From the NCBI GenBank assembly GCA_903913315.1, contig CAIWKX010000075.1, positions 1 through 53,453 of the forward strand: 53,453 bases of DNA, read 5' to 3'. Origin of the DNA: an uncultured Bacteroidota bacterium (GTDB taxonomy: Bacteria; Bacteroidota; Bacteroidia; Flavobacteriales; Flavobacteriaceae). The notes under the pieces were generated by a model. That model saw nothing but the letters and a program-made list of their open reading frames with translations, was not told the DNA's origin and searched no databases. Both the position numbers and the translations under genes were made by a program. Positions 1 through 8,828 of this stretch are shown here, piece after piece (position 1 is the stretch's first letter; every line of letters begins with the position of its first letter).

Positions 1-168
1 AGCTCTGTGTTGGAAATTGCAAAGAATAGATTTCCTTTTCAAGGCGCAGTGGTAAAAGGGAGTTTCTCGTTGCCAAGTTTCTATGAGAACTTTGATGTAT
101 CAAGTGGTATTATCAATCCTGATTTAAACAATCAATTAATGGGAATTGTAAATTCGATTGAATTGTAA
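1..168 (+). CDS. 3' end of a probable NAD(P)H-dependent FMN reductase (partial)
   Basis: Frame 1 is open from the window edge for 55 codons and ends with TAA at 166-168. The residues read like the C-terminus of a flavodoxin-fold NAD(P)H-dependent FMN reductase: an AKNRFPFQGA stretch, then FSLPSFYENFD, then a short acidic helix. The resemblance is from memory of the family. The FMN-binding and active-site parts lie outside the window, so the function cannot be confirmed. A strong hairpin follows directly after the stop. Confidence 0.5.
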   Translation, partial: SSVLEIAKNRFPFQGAVVKGSFSLPSFYENFDVSSGIINPDLNNQLMGIVNSIEL

Positions 169-170
169 AA

Positions 171-200
171 AGAAACGCCTGATGTAAGTCAGGCGTTTCT
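171..200. terminator. Bidirectional intrinsic terminator
   Basis: A perfect 12-bp stem, AGAAACGCCTGA with TCAGGCGTTTCT, surrounds a 6-nt loop and has a T-run on one side and an A-run on the other. It lies between two convergent genes whose stop codons are within about 6 bp of it, so it can serve both. Confidence 0.85.
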
Positions 201-203
201 TTT

Positions 204-1841
204 TTATTTAGTTTTCTTTTTCATCGTTATGTTTTCAAATGTCGAAACATCAATGACTTCTTCTTTGTCTACATCAAAGGAAACACTAACACTATCACCA
301 ACAATCGTTACAGGCAACTGATTTGATATTTGTGAAGAACCAACAAATATGTTCGGATAATCTTTGGTAGTGAAGTAATAGAAACTATTGCCATTTTTAA
401 CATCATTATGAATTCTAGTTACCACAGATTTTAATGATTTCTTGTTGGTGAAACTAGTAGCATTCAATTTATTTCCAGCCATGTTATAGACGTTTTTGAA
501 AGCCGTTAACGTTTCTCTCATTGAATTTCCAACGCCTACAATAGTATAATCACTTATAGCCACCATTGCATACATTTTTACCAAACCACCTTCGTCTTTT
601 AAGGTCATTACATAGGTCGGAATGTTGTTGATATTATAGGGGATAGGAGTTGAGGCTTTATATTTCTTTTCTTGCACTTTACCTTGAGCCGAACTTTGAG
701 CCGCAATTTCTGTGGCACCACTTTGTTTGTAAAATGTAGCTTCTTTGGTTCGAGTATCTACTAAAACAAATCCAACTGCCGATTCATCTTTTCCAACAGA
801 AGTTAATCCAGTATACCAATATGATTTGTTATCTTTTCCATAAACCAAAGTCAATCCTTCTGTAATTTGCAGTTTATTAGCGTTAGAAAAATTCCAATAT
901 CCGTGAACATATTCTCCCCAATCGGTCAATTGATCTTCGATAATATCAATAGGTTGAATTCTATCGACCCATTTTGGTGCATTAGCAATCGAATAATCCT
1001 TCATGTCTCCGGTTTGAGCATCAACAACAACAATTCCAATTGCATCATTACCACTAAAACCTACTTTTTTATCATATTTAGTGACTACCCAATACGGTTT
1101 TCCGTTATCATCTATTTCAAAAGTATAATCCGTTAAACCCACTGTTTCATGTCCGTGCATGTAGATGTGACGCGAAATTTCACTTCCAAAATAAGCTTCA
1201 GGTTGGTATTTGATTTTGATATCTTTTCCACCAATATTTTGAACTAATTTCACATCACGTTCATTGGTAGCAGAAACCATCACATATCCAGCAGTTCCTT
1301 CTTGATTATTAAACCATTTAAAAAAACCAGAATGCAATAAAGGCGCTACCCAATATAAATCTTTACCTACTTTTTGAATACAAAAATCACCTAGTTCTAC
1401 TTGAGAACCTAAAGCTGGTTGCGAACCAAGAATTTTATCGCCAAGCAAATAAGCTAAATCTTGATCAACTACGCGAATTTCATCAATAGAAATAGGAGCA
1501 ATATGATTGGCTATTGCCTTTCCATTGGCAACTTTTCCAATTAAATTTTTGTATGCTTCGCTTCTAAACATTGGCAAACTTGTCAATAATGGCAAGCCGA
1601 TAATGTAAAAAAGCAATGCTCCAATAATTATGAAGAAGATTTTACTGAGTTTGTTTTGAATTTTAATTTGTTTTGTTTGTTGCGAAATTTGTATTCCTGT
1701 GAAAAGAATAATAGCCAAAACAGTAAGCACCAATAACATAATTGGTAGATTTATAAATCCGTAATTGATGACAGGCAATCCAATATAAAACATTAGAAAA
1801 CCTATTAAAATAATTGGTAAAATAATTTTCAATTTTTTCAT
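204..1841 (-). CDS. Unknown membrane-anchored protein, 545 aa
   Basis: I do not recognise this family. The N-terminus has three hydrophobic helices at roughly residues 5-25, 30-50 and 67-90. About 450 soluble residues follow and probably lie outside the cytoplasmic membrane. The soluble part has two related stretches, one with VVVDAQTGDMKDY near residue 275 and one with FVLVDTRTKEATFY near residue 365. Both look like the strand-turn of PepSY-type or beta-propeller-type domains. Trp and Tyr are abundant. The start is ATG. The gene stands alone, convergent with the FMN-reductase-like gene and divergent from fabD. A CAAAATTA box at 1888-1895 could be the -7 element of its promoter, but I see no well-spaced -33 element. 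Confidence 0.8.
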   Translation of the reverse strand: MKKLKIILPIILIGFLMFYIGLPVINYGFINLPIMLLVLTVLAIILFTGIQISQQTKQIKIQNKLSKIFFIIIGALLFYIIGLPLLTSLPMFRSEAYKNLIGKVANGKAIANHIAPISIDEIRVVDQDLAYLLGDKILGSQPALGSQVELGDFCIQKVGKDLYWVAPLLHSGFFKWFNNQEGTAGYVMVSATNERDVKLVQNIGGKDIKIKYQPEAYFGSEISRHIYMHGHETVGLTDYTFEIDDNGKPYWVVTKYDKKVGFSGNDAIGIVVVDAQTGDMKDYSIANAPKWVDRIQPIDIIEDQLTDWGEYVHGYWNFSNANKLQITEGLTLVYGKDNKSYWYTGLTSVGKDESAVGFVLVDTRTKEATFYKQSGATEIAAQSSAQGKVQEKKYKASTPIPYNINNIPTYVMTLKDEGGLVKMYAMVAISDYTIVGVGNSMRETLTAFKNVYNMAGNKLNATSFTNKKSLKSVVTRIHNDVKNGNSFYYFTTKDYPNIFVGSSQISNQLPVTIVGDSVSVSFDVDKEEVIDVSTFENITMKKKTK

Positions 1842-2003
1842 GATATAATTTTTATTACTGATTATACGCAGAAAAAATAAAAAGTTACAAAATTAAAATG
1901 ATAGTTGTTTGGCTATTTTAACAAAAAATAGAATAGAAACTATTTATCAAGTAAATGAATTGTCTTTTAAAGAGGTTATTTAAAAACCAAAATTGTCAAA
2001 CGA

Positions 2004-2032
2004 TTGTGCTCCTAAAAAAATTACTATTTTTG
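2004..2032 (+). promoter_or_regulatory. Bacteroidota-type promoter for fabD
   Basis: TTG at 2004-2006 is followed after 18 bp by TATTTTTG at 2025-2032. This matches the TTG-N(17-23)-TAnnTTTG promoter known for the primary sigma factor of Bacteroidota. The start of transcription would lie about 50 bp ahead of the fabD ATG. Confidence 0.65.
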
Positions 2033-2088
2033 CAAAGGTTTTTGGAGAAACTTTTAACTCCTAAACATTAAACTTGAAACAAAATTTT

Positions 2089-2961
2089 ATGAAAGCATAT
2101 GTATTTCCAGGTCAAGGCGCACAGTTCACAGGAATGGGCAAAGACTTATATGAAAACTCAGCGGTAGCAAAAGAATTATTTGAAAAAGCCAACGAGATAT
2201 TAGGTTTCCGCATTACAGACATCATGTTTGAAGGAACAGCCGAAGAATTAAAAGAAACTAAAGTAACGCAACCCGCAGTATTTTTACACTCCGTTATCTT
2301 AGCTAAAACCTTAGAAAATTTTAAACCAGAAATGGTTGCCGGACATTCATTAGGTGAGTTTTCAGCTTTAGTGGCCAATGGTGCTTTGTCTTTTGATGAT
2401 GGATTGAAATTGGTTTCACAACGTGCAACTGCAATGCAAAAAGCATGTGAAATTACACCTTCAACGATGGCTGCTGTTCTAAACCTAGACGATAAAATTG
2501 TAGAAGATATTTGTGCGTCAATAGATGGAGTAGTGGTGGCAGCCAATTATAACTGCCCAGGACAATTAGTGATTTCTGGAGAGTACAAAGCCGTTGAATT
2601 AGCCTGCGAAAAGATGAAAGAAGCAGGTGCAAAACGAGCGTTAATATTACCAGTTGGTGGAGCATTCCACTCCCCAATGATGGAGCCCGCTAGAGAAGAA
2701 TTGGCTGCTGCTATTGAAGCAACCACATTCTCAACACCCATTTGTCCAGTATATCAAAATGTAACGGCAAGTGCTGTTTCAGATGCTAATGAGATTAAGA
2801 AAAACCTAATCATTCAATTGACTGCTCCAGTAAAGTGGACGCAATCGGTACAACAAATGATTAATGATGGCGCCACAAGCTTTACAGAAGTTGGCCCTGG
2901 GAAAGTATTAGTTGGATTAGTAAATAAAATCAATAAAGAAGTCGAAACGATTTCAGCATAA
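2089..2961 (+). CDS. fabD: Malonyl-CoA:ACP transacylase
   Basis: Transfers malonyl from CoA to acyl carrier protein, supplying the extender unit for type II fatty acid synthesis in the cytoplasm. The protein begins with MKAYVFPGQGAQ. The nucleophile elbow GHSLGE places Ser87, and the second catalytic residue is His194 in GGAFHSPMM. At 290 aa the length is normal. An in-frame TTG at 2074 would add five residues, but the ATG at 2089 gives the usual family start. The YihY gene starts 6 bp after the stop, so the two are probably cotranscribed. The other fab genes are not nearby. Confidence 0.96.
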   Translation: MKAYVFPGQGAQFTGMGKDLYENSAVAKELFEKANEILGFRITDIMFEGTAEELKETKVTQPAVFLHSVILAKTLENFKPEMVAGHSLGEFSALVANGALSFDDGLKLVSQRATAMQKACEITPSTMAAVLNLDDKIVEDICASIDGVVVAANYNCPGQLVISGEYKAVELACEKMKEAGAKRALILPVGGAFHSPMMEPAREELAAAIEATTFSTPICPVYQNVTASAVSDANEIKKNLIIQLTAPVKWTQSVQQMINDGATSFTEVGPGKVLVGLVNKINKEVETISA

Positions 2962-2967
2962 TCTATT

Positions 2968-3939
2968 TTGAAAGGAGTAAGAGAAGCCTATTATCAAGAT
3001 TTGTGGGATGTAATTCATTCCACCATTTCAGAATTTGGAGAGCATAAAATAATGAAGAAAAGTGCTTCATTAGCTTATACCACCGTCTTTTCAATGGCAC
3101 CATTGCTAATGGTATTGCTTTATGTTGTTGGAATGTTTTGGGGTGTAAAAGCTATTGAAGGAGATATTTATATTCAAGCCAAAGATTTTGTGGGAGAAGG
3201 CGCTGCTTTGCAATTGGAAGGAATGATTAAAAACATTGCCCTTTCAAATAAAAGCGGGATTCCAGCAGTAGTTGGAGTTATTACCTTACTTATTGGAGCT
3301 ACTTCTGTTTTTGCAGAAATACAAGATTCTATAAATACCATTTGGGGAATTCGACACAAAAAGCGTTCTGGTTTTTTCCTTTATTTAAAGTCAAGATTAC
3401 TTTCTTTTGGGGTTATTGGTAGTTTGGGATTTATTTTGTTAGTTTCCTTAGCTATCTCTGCCTTTGTAGAGTCGTTTAATGAAAAGTTATTTGCTGATTT
3501 TTCAGATACTGCGGTGTATATGGTATATATAGGGCAATCTTTGGTAACATTAACCATAATTACGTTGCTTTTTGCAGTCATATTTAAAATACTACCCGAT
3601 GCTGATATTACTTGGAAGCAAGTACGAGTTTCATCATTTACAACGGCATTATTGTTTATGGCTGGAAAGTTTTTGATATCCTTTTATATTTCCCATTCCC
3701 GATTGGGAACCGTATATGGTGCCGCAGGTTCTTTGGTAATCATTATGGTTTGGGTCTATTATTCTTCGGTAATCTTATATTTAGGCGCTTTATTTGCCAA
3801 GTGTTATGCGATTGAGTTTGGAAGCCCTATCAAAGCATCAAAACATGCAGAGATTGTGCATATTGTTGAAGTAAAATCAGGTGCTAGTACTTTGCAGGAA
3901 GCTAAAGAAGAAATGAAACAAATTAAATCTAAAAAATAA
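2968..3939 (+). CDS. YihY/virulence factor BrkB family membrane protein
   Basis: An inner-membrane protein of the YihY/BrkB (formerly RNase BN) family, whose molecular function is not settled. The family signature is the N-terminal SASLAYTTVFSMAPLL helix at residues 32-47, followed by about five more helices. A conserved KILPDADITWK stretch precedes the helix that ends in SRLGTVYGAAGSLV. A charged cytoplasmic tail ends the protein. The start is a TTG 6 bp after the fabD stop. No earlier ATG is in frame, and the ATG at 3052 would cut into the region before helix 1. A rare start with translational coupling to fabD is therefore likely. Confidence 0.88.
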   Translation: MKGVREAYYQDLWDVIHSTISEFGEHKIMKKSASLAYTTVFSMAPLLMVLLYVVGMFWGVKAIEGDIYIQAKDFVGEGAALQLEGMIKNIALSNKSGIPAVVGVITLLIGATSVFAEIQDSINTIWGIRHKKRSGFFLYLKSRLLSFGVIGSLGFILLVSLAISAFVESFNEKLFADFSDTAVYMVYIGQSLVTLTIITLLFAVIFKILPDADITWKQVRVSSFTTALLFMAGKFLISFYISHSRLGTVYGAAGSLVIIMVWVYYSSVILYLGALFAKCYAIEFGSPIKASKHAEIVHIVEVKSGASTLQEAKEEMKQIKSKK

Positions 3940-3950
3940 ATTTAGTCCTT

Positions 3951-4211
3951 ATGAAAAAAATAATTCTATCCTTAGCAATTGCAACATTGCTTTTTTCGTG
4001 TAAAGAAGAAACCAAAGAAAAAGTAAAAGAAGCTACAAATGCTGTTACTACAGAAGTTAAAGAAACCGCAGATTCTGTCAAAGTAAAAGCTGAAGCTAAA
4101 TTGGACACTGTAAAAGCCAAGGCAGAAGATAAAGTGAAAAATATAGTTAAAACAGGTGCTGAAAAGGTAGAAGAAGGTGCTAAAAAAGTAAAAGAATCCG
4201 TTAAGAAATAA
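3951..4211 (+). CDS. Small Lys/Glu-rich lipoprotein, 86 aa
   Basis: A lipoprotein signal peptide (MKKIILSLAIATLLFSC, lipid-modified Cys17) is followed by about 70 residues made almost wholly of K, E, A, V, T and D in 7- to 11-residue near-repeats such as VKVKAEAKLDTVKAKAEDK. These favour amphipathic helices, as in LEA-like or apolipoprotein-like proteins. No specific function can be assigned. It lies 11 bp after the YihY gene on the same strand and ends at a terminator, so it is probably the last gene of the fabD-yihY unit. Confidence 0.8.
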   Translation: MKKIILSLAIATLLFSCKEETKEKVKEATNAVTTEVKETADSVKVKAEAKLDTVKAKAEDKVKNIVKTGAEKVEEGAKKVKESVKK

Positions 4212-4212
4212 A

Positions 4213-4245
4213 CAAAAATCCTAGCAATTGCTAGGGTTTTTGTTT
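4213..4245. terminator. Intrinsic terminator between convergent genes
   Basis: The inverted repeat CCTAGCAATTGCTAGG is extended by flanking A and T runs to a stem of about 15 bp. It sits at the junction of the small lipoprotein gene and the convergent DMT transporter gene and can work in both directions. Confidence 0.8.
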
Positions 4246-5134
4246 ATTTCTTTTTGTAATTAATTATAAAAACACCTAAAATAATTAGTGCTGTTGCAAT
4301 AATGAAATCGGTTGTAATAGTTTCATTTAATAATAACCATCCTAAAAAGACAGCTATAATGGTATTGACATAATTCAAGATAGAAATTTGAACAGCTGTT
4401 ACTCTTTTTAATGCATAGTGATAGCAAAAGAAAGCTAAAACAGAGCCAAATACAGCCAAATATAAAACAGCAAAAACACTTCTAAAACTCCATGCACTCA
4501 CATCGGTTTTTGAAGAAAAAATAATAGCGAGAACCAACTGAATAATAGCAGAAATTGAGAATTGGTAAAAAAGATTTAATGCAATATTAGTTGACTTATG
4601 GGTGTGCTTTTTTGAATAGACTGTCCCGATAGACCAACTAAGAATGGCAATACTTAAAAATAAGATTCCGGTTTTATAATTTGGATCTAATATGTCTCCG
4701 AGACCATTTCTGAAAATAAAAACGACTCCTAGAAATCCAAGTAAAATCCCTATTAGTCCTTTCCAACTTGGTCTTTGTATTCTAAATAAAATACTACAAA
4801 TGAAAATAACTACAGGTGATAACGCACTCATGATAGACGTTAATCCACTTGGAACTGTTTGTTCGGCAATGGTTGTAAAACCATTAGCAAGAACAATCAT
4901 TAATAATGAAGGGATTAATTGGTATTTTAAATTATCCCAACCAATCCAAGACAATTGTTTTCTTGAGAGTAAAATTGTTAGAACAATTAATGCAGCGATA
5001 CCTTGTCTAATAGAGGTAATAAACCATGGTGGGATGGTTTCTACTGCGATACGAATACCTAAATAAGTTGTTCCCCAAACTATCCCGACAATTACTAAGG
5101 AAAAGAATAATTTTAAATCGGGTTTTTGAGTCAT
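4244..5134 (-). CDS. EamA/DMT-superfamily permease
   Basis: A predicted ten-helix inner-membrane transporter of the drug/metabolite superfamily, with two EamA repeats of about 140 residues. The first repeat contains GTTYLGIRIAVE near residue 21, and the second has the LAVFGSVLAFFCYHYALKR signature near residue 228. The substrate cannot be read from the sequence; family members export amino acids, nucleosides or drugs. At 296 aa it is full length. It lies 15 bp after galE in the same direction, so it probably shares a transcript, though no functional link is evident. Confidence 0.9.
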   Translation of the reverse strand: MTQKPDLKLFFSLVIVGIVWGTTYLGIRIAVETIPPWFITSIRQGIAALIVLTILLSRKQLSWIGWDNLKYQLIPSLLMIVLANGFTTIAEQTVPSGLTSIMSALSPVVIFICSILFRIQRPSWKGLIGILLGFLGVVFIFRNGLGDILDPNYKTGILFLSIAILSWSIGTVYSKKHTHKSTNIALNLFYQFSISAIIQLVLAIIFSSKTDVSAWSFRSVFAVLYLAVFGSVLAFFCYHYALKRVTAVQISILNYVNTIIAVFLGWLLLNETITTDFIIATALIILGVFIINYKKK

Positions 5135-5149
5135 CTGAGATACTTTAAA

Positions 5150-6163
5150 CTAACTTCTAATTTTCTGTTCCCATTTCCAAGCACTCCCCAAACTGTCTTC
5201 TAAACTTGATTGTGCTTTCCAACCTAAAACAGTATTAGCTTTGTCTGTGTTGGCATAAGCTTCTGTAATATCTCCTTCTCTTCTGCCTACAATTTGGTAA
5301 TTTAATTTTTGTCCTGAAACTTTTTCAAAAGCATTGATTACTTCCAAAACAGAACTTCCAGTTCCAGTTCCAAGATTAAAGGTTTCCACTTTTTCTAGAT
5401 TTTGTTTATTCAATAAACGTTTCAATGCAATAACATGGGCTTTAGCCAAATCAACTACGTGAATATAATCACGAACAGCGGTTCCATCTATGGTTGGATA
5501 ATCACTTCCAAAAACGGAAAGTTTTTCACGTAATCCAATGGCAGTTTGTGTAATAAAAGGGACTAAATTTTGTGGAACACCTAATGGCAGTTCTCCAATT
5601 TCAGCTGTTGGATGTGAACCAATTGGATTGAAATAACGAAGTAAAATAGAATTTAATGAGGTTACTTTTGCAGTATCAGTAATGATTTCTTCTCCTATTT
5701 GTTTTGTGTTTCCATAAGGAGACATCGCTTGTTGCACCGGTGCATCTTCTGTTATCGGCATCTTTTCGGCTTGGCCGTAAACAGTACAAGATGAACTGAA
5801 AATAAAATTCGCATTTGGCAATGCGGTCAATTCCTGTAAAATATACACCAAAGCATTGATGTTGTTTTCATAGTATAATAAAGGATTTCCAACGCTTTCA
5901 CCCACTGCTTTTGAGGCGGCAAAGTGAATTACACCTGCAACATCATTGTGTTTTTTAAAGAAATCTTGAACTGATGCTTTGTCGCGTAAGTCCATTTTTT
6001 CAAAAATAGGTTTCTTACCTGTAATATTAAAAATTCCATCCAAAACACTTTCTGACGAATTGGAAAGATTGTCGATGGCAATGACTTCAAATCCTTCGTT
6101 TTGTAATTCCACCACAGTGTGTGACCCAATAAAACCTAAACCTCCTGTTACAACTATTTTCAT
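5150..6163 (-). CDS. galE: UDP-glucose 4-epimerase
   Basis: Interconverts UDP-glucose and UDP-galactose with bound NAD, giving galactosyl donors for surface glycans. It is an extended short-chain dehydrogenase of 337 aa. The Rossmann motif GGLGFIGSH is at residues 7-15. The SSSCTVYG strand carries the catalytic Ser/Thr region, and SPYGNTK gives the Tyr-Lys pair of the YxxxK motif. Other landmarks are RYFNPIGSH and VRDYIHVVDLA. The gene lies downstream of the sugar aminotransferase, with 83 bp between them. This fits a role in making nucleotide sugars for lipopolysaccharide or other glycans. Confidence 0.95.
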   Translation of the reverse strand: MKIVVTGGLGFIGSHTVVELQNEGFEVIAIDNLSNSSESVLDGIFNITGKKPIFEKMDLRDKASVQDFFKKHNDVAGVIHFAASKAVGESVGNPLLYYENNINALVYILQELTALPNANFIFSSSCTVYGQAEKMPITEDAPVQQAMSPYGNTKQIGEEIITDTAKVTSLNSILLRYFNPIGSHPTAEIGELPLGVPQNLVPFITQTAIGLREKLSVFGSDYPTIDGTAVRDYIHVVDLAKAHVIALKRLLNKQNLEKVETFNLGTGTGSSVLEVINAFEKVSGQKLNYQIVGRREGDITEAYANTDKANTVLGWKAQSSLEDSLGSAWKWEQKIRS

Positions 6164-6176
6164 TTTTTATGAGATA

Positions 6177-6245
6177 ATAGAATATAGATAATAGAATATA
6201 GATTTCAGCTTTTATGTCTTTTCTCTATTTTCTTTTCTCTATTTT
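6177..6245. repeat. Simple direct repeats ahead of galE
   Basis: A 15-bp unit AGATAATAGAATATA-like is present twice (about 6173-6203), followed by two copies of TTTTCTCTATTTTC (about 6219-6245). They fill the gap between the aminotransferase and galE. I see no hairpin or terminator. Confidence 0.6.
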
Positions 6246-6246
6246 C

Positions 6247-7377
6247 TTAATTTAAATATTCTAAAACGCTATCTGTTATAAATTTAATTTGTTCGTCATC
6301 CAATTCAGTGTGCATTGGCAATGCAATTACTTCTTCACATAATTGATTGGTTACTGGAAAATCTTCTTCTTTGTACCTTGAATCTGCATAGGCTTTCTGA
6401 CTGTGCAATGGAATTGGGTAATAAATTGCACATGGAATTCCCTTGCTTTGCAAATGTGCTAACAATCCATCTCGTTTGCCATTCATTATTCGAATTACAT
6501 ACTGATGAAAAACATGGCAATCGCAATTGTCACATATTGTAGGGACCCATATATTTGAATTCCTACTTAAAGCCTCAGAATATTTTCTTGCTGCATCCTG
6601 ACGGGCTTTATTATAGGTGTCTAAATGAGGTAGCTTTACTTTCAAAACACCTGCCTGAATACTATCTAAACGTGAATTCACTCCTACAACATCATGATGA
6701 TAACGTTCGTACATACCATGATTTACAATGCCTCGTAGTTTATGAGCTAAAGCATCATCGTTAGTAAAAATAGCTCCACCATCACCATAACAACCTAAAT
6801 TTTTTGAAGGAAAAAATGATGTTGCTCCCACATGACCAATCGTTCCTACTTTAGTTTTGACACCTTTATTGTTCGTATAATCAGCCCCAATTGCTTGGGC
6901 ATTATCTTCAATAACATATAAATTATGTTCGGTTGCAATTTCCATAATTGCATCCATATTGGCAGCTCTTCCAAACAAATGCACTGGAACAATTGCTTTC
7001 GTTTTTGGTGTAATCGCTTTGCGAATCCCCTCAAGCGAAATATTCATGTTATTCATATCTACATCAACTAAAACTGGAGTTAATTGCAATAAAGCAATTA
7101 CTTCAACGGTTGCCGCAAATGTAAAATCGGCAGTAATTACTTCATCGCCTGGCTTCAAATCCAAACCCATCATAGCAATTTGCAATGCATCAGTCCCATT
7201 GGCACAAGGAATCACATGTTTTACTCCCAAATATTTCTCTAAATTGGATTGAAATTCATGAACTAAAGGTCCATTTATATAAGTATTGGTGTCTAAAACT
7301 TCTTGAATTGACGCATTCACCTCGCCTTTAATTTTTTCGTATTGACTTTTCAAGTCAACCATTTGTAGTTTTCTCAT
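6247..7377 (-). CDS. DegT/DnrJ/EryC1/StrS (WecE-type) sugar aminotransferase
   Basis: A PLP-dependent enzyme that transaminates a keto group on a nucleotide sugar, a step in making amino sugars for O-antigen or glycoprotein glycans. Lys192 in SFFPSKNLGCYGDGG is the Schiff-base lysine. VIEDNAQAIGA at about residue 155 carries the conserved Asp, and CANGTDAL at residue 58 binds the phosphate. The length of 376 aa is normal. The exact sugar substrate cannot be told; WlbE/Per-type enzymes are the closest idea. It is the first gene of the minus-strand run that continues into galE and lies divergent from waaA. A CAAAAGTA box at 7397-7404 could be its -7 element. Confidence 0.92.
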   Translation of the reverse strand: MRKLQMVDLKSQYEKIKGEVNASIQEVLDTNTYINGPLVHEFQSNLEKYLGVKHVIPCANGTDALQIAMMGLDLKPGDEVITADFTFAATVEVIALLQLTPVLVDVDMNNMNISLEGIRKAITPKTKAIVPVHLFGRAANMDAIMEIATEHNLYVIEDNAQAIGADYTNNKGVKTKVGTIGHVGATSFFPSKNLGCYGDGGAIFTNDDALAHKLRGIVNHGMYERYHHDVVGVNSRLDSIQAGVLKVKLPHLDTYNKARQDAARKYSEALSRNSNIWVPTICDNCDCHVFHQYVIRIMNGKRDGLLAHLQSKGIPCAIYYPIPLHSQKAYADSRYKEEDFPVTNQLCEEVIALPMHTELDDEQIKFITDSVLEYLN

Positions 7378-7555
7378 GGAATAAAAAATTGAGTTACAAA
7401 AGTATACTTTTTCTGATTATTAAAAGCTAATCTTTTTGGCTTTTTTGTAGTCCATTCTCTTCTTTTTGTTCTCTTTTGGCCTCCCTAAATCAGGGATATA
7501 GAGCAAACGTTTTTTGTAAAATAAATTGCTTAATTTAGCCACACAAATAAACAAC

Positions 7556-8791
7556 ATGCTTTTTTTATATAATTTAGTAATTCTTTTCGCCTCTCAAGTT
7601 GTAGAAGTTTTATCTTTTTTTAGTCCGAAAATGAAACTATTTGTAAATGGTAGAAAAGAAGTTTTCCCTGTTTTGCAAAATAGAATCAGTGCAACCGATA
7701 AAACAATTTGGTTTCATGCTGCATCTTTGGGCGAATATGAACAAGGGTTGCCCGTTATTGAAAAAATTAAAGTTCAATACCCTCAACACAAAATAGTTGT
7801 TACATTTTTTTCGCCATCAGGGTATGAAATCCGAAAAAACAATGCTGTAGCTGATGTTACTGTTTATTTGCCTTTAGACACAAAGGCTAATGCAAAAAGA
7901 TTTATTCAAGCAATTCATCCCGAGATGGTATTTTTCATTAAGTATGAATACTGGCCCAATTATCTCAATGAACTCAAGACCCAAAATATAAAAACCTATT
8001 TAATTTCTGGGATATTCAGAGAAGGGCAAGCATTCTTCAAATGGTATGGGGGTTTTTATAGAAAGGCATTAGAATGTTTTGATTATTTTTTTGTACAAAA
8101 TGATAGTTCTAAACAACTTATTCAAAGTATTGGTTTTAATAATGTAAAAGTTTCGGGGGATACAAGGTTTGACCGAGTAGTTTCTATTTTAGAACTTGAT
8201 AATTCTTTAGATTTTATTGAACAATTTAAAAATCAACAAACTACAATTGTAATAGGTAGTTCATGGCCAAAAGATGAAAATTTGTTAATCAATTATATTA
8301 ACAACTCATCTGAAAATGTGAAATTCATTATTGCCCCTCACAACATAAAATCAGATCAAATAACCAACCTGAAATCTCAAATCACAAAATCAACTGTTTT
8401 GTTTTCTGAAAAAAATAATATTGATTTGTCAAGCTTCAATGTTTTTATCATCGACACTATCGGAATTTTAACCAAAATATATTCCTATGCTGATATTGCT
8501 TATGTAGGTGGTGGGTTTGGGAATCCTGGAGTTCATAATATTTTAGAACCTGCAACTTTTGGTTTGCCTATTGTAATAGGGCCCAATTATTCTCACTTTG
8601 CTGAAGCAACAGCATTAGTAAATTTGGATGGTTGTATTTCAATTTCTACACAAAATGAATTGAATGATGCTTTTAATTTATTAATAAATAATAAAGATGA
8701 GCGTAGCGAAAAAGGTCATATTTGTGCTACATTCGTTCAAATGAATAAAGGTGCAACAGAAGTAATTTTGAAACATATCTGTAACAATTAA
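7556..8791 (+). CDS. waaA: 3-deoxy-D-manno-octulosonic acid (Kdo) transferase
   Basis: Transfers Kdo from CMP-Kdo to lipid A precursor at the inner face of the cytoplasmic membrane. It has an N-terminal membrane anchor at about residues 1-22. WFHAASLGEYEQ gives the conserved GE motif of the N-terminal GT-B half. In the C-terminal half are GSSWPKDE and YVGGGFGNPGVHNILEPA, which includes the nucleotide-binding Glu. The ATG at 7556 is chosen over an in-frame TTG at 7526 because it starts just ahead of the anchor. Length 411 aa. The adjacent divergent glycan genes fit a cell-envelope neighbourhood. Confidence 0.94.
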   Translation: MLFLYNLVILFASQVVEVLSFFSPKMKLFVNGRKEVFPVLQNRISATDKTIWFHAASLGEYEQGLPVIEKIKVQYPQHKIVVTFFSPSGYEIRKNNAVADVTVYLPLDTKANAKRFIQAIHPEMVFFIKYEYWPNYLNELKTQNIKTYLISGIFREGQAFFKWYGGFYRKALECFDYFFVQNDSSKQLIQSIGFNNVKVSGDTRFDRVVSILELDNSLDFIEQFKNQQTTIVIGSSWPKDENLLINYINNSSENVKFIIAPHNIKSDQITNLKSQITKSTVLFSEKNNIDLSSFNVFIIDTIGILTKIYSYADIAYVGGGFGNPGVHNILEPATFGLPIVIGPNYSHFAEATALVNLDGCISISTQNELNDAFNLLINNKDERSEKGHICATFVQMNKGATEVILKHICNN

Positions 8792-8828
8792 AAAATAAAA
8801 GAAACATATTCAAACTAAACTGTATAAA

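Noticed and set aside
2074..2088. Five-codon N-terminal extension of fabD from TTG
   Set aside because: The ATG at 2089 gives the standard MKAYVFPGQG start, and no ribosome site favours the TTG.
7431..7555. Promoter for waaA
   Set aside because: TAATTTAG at 7531 is close to the -7 element, but the last base is wrong and the upstream TTG is only 14 bp away.
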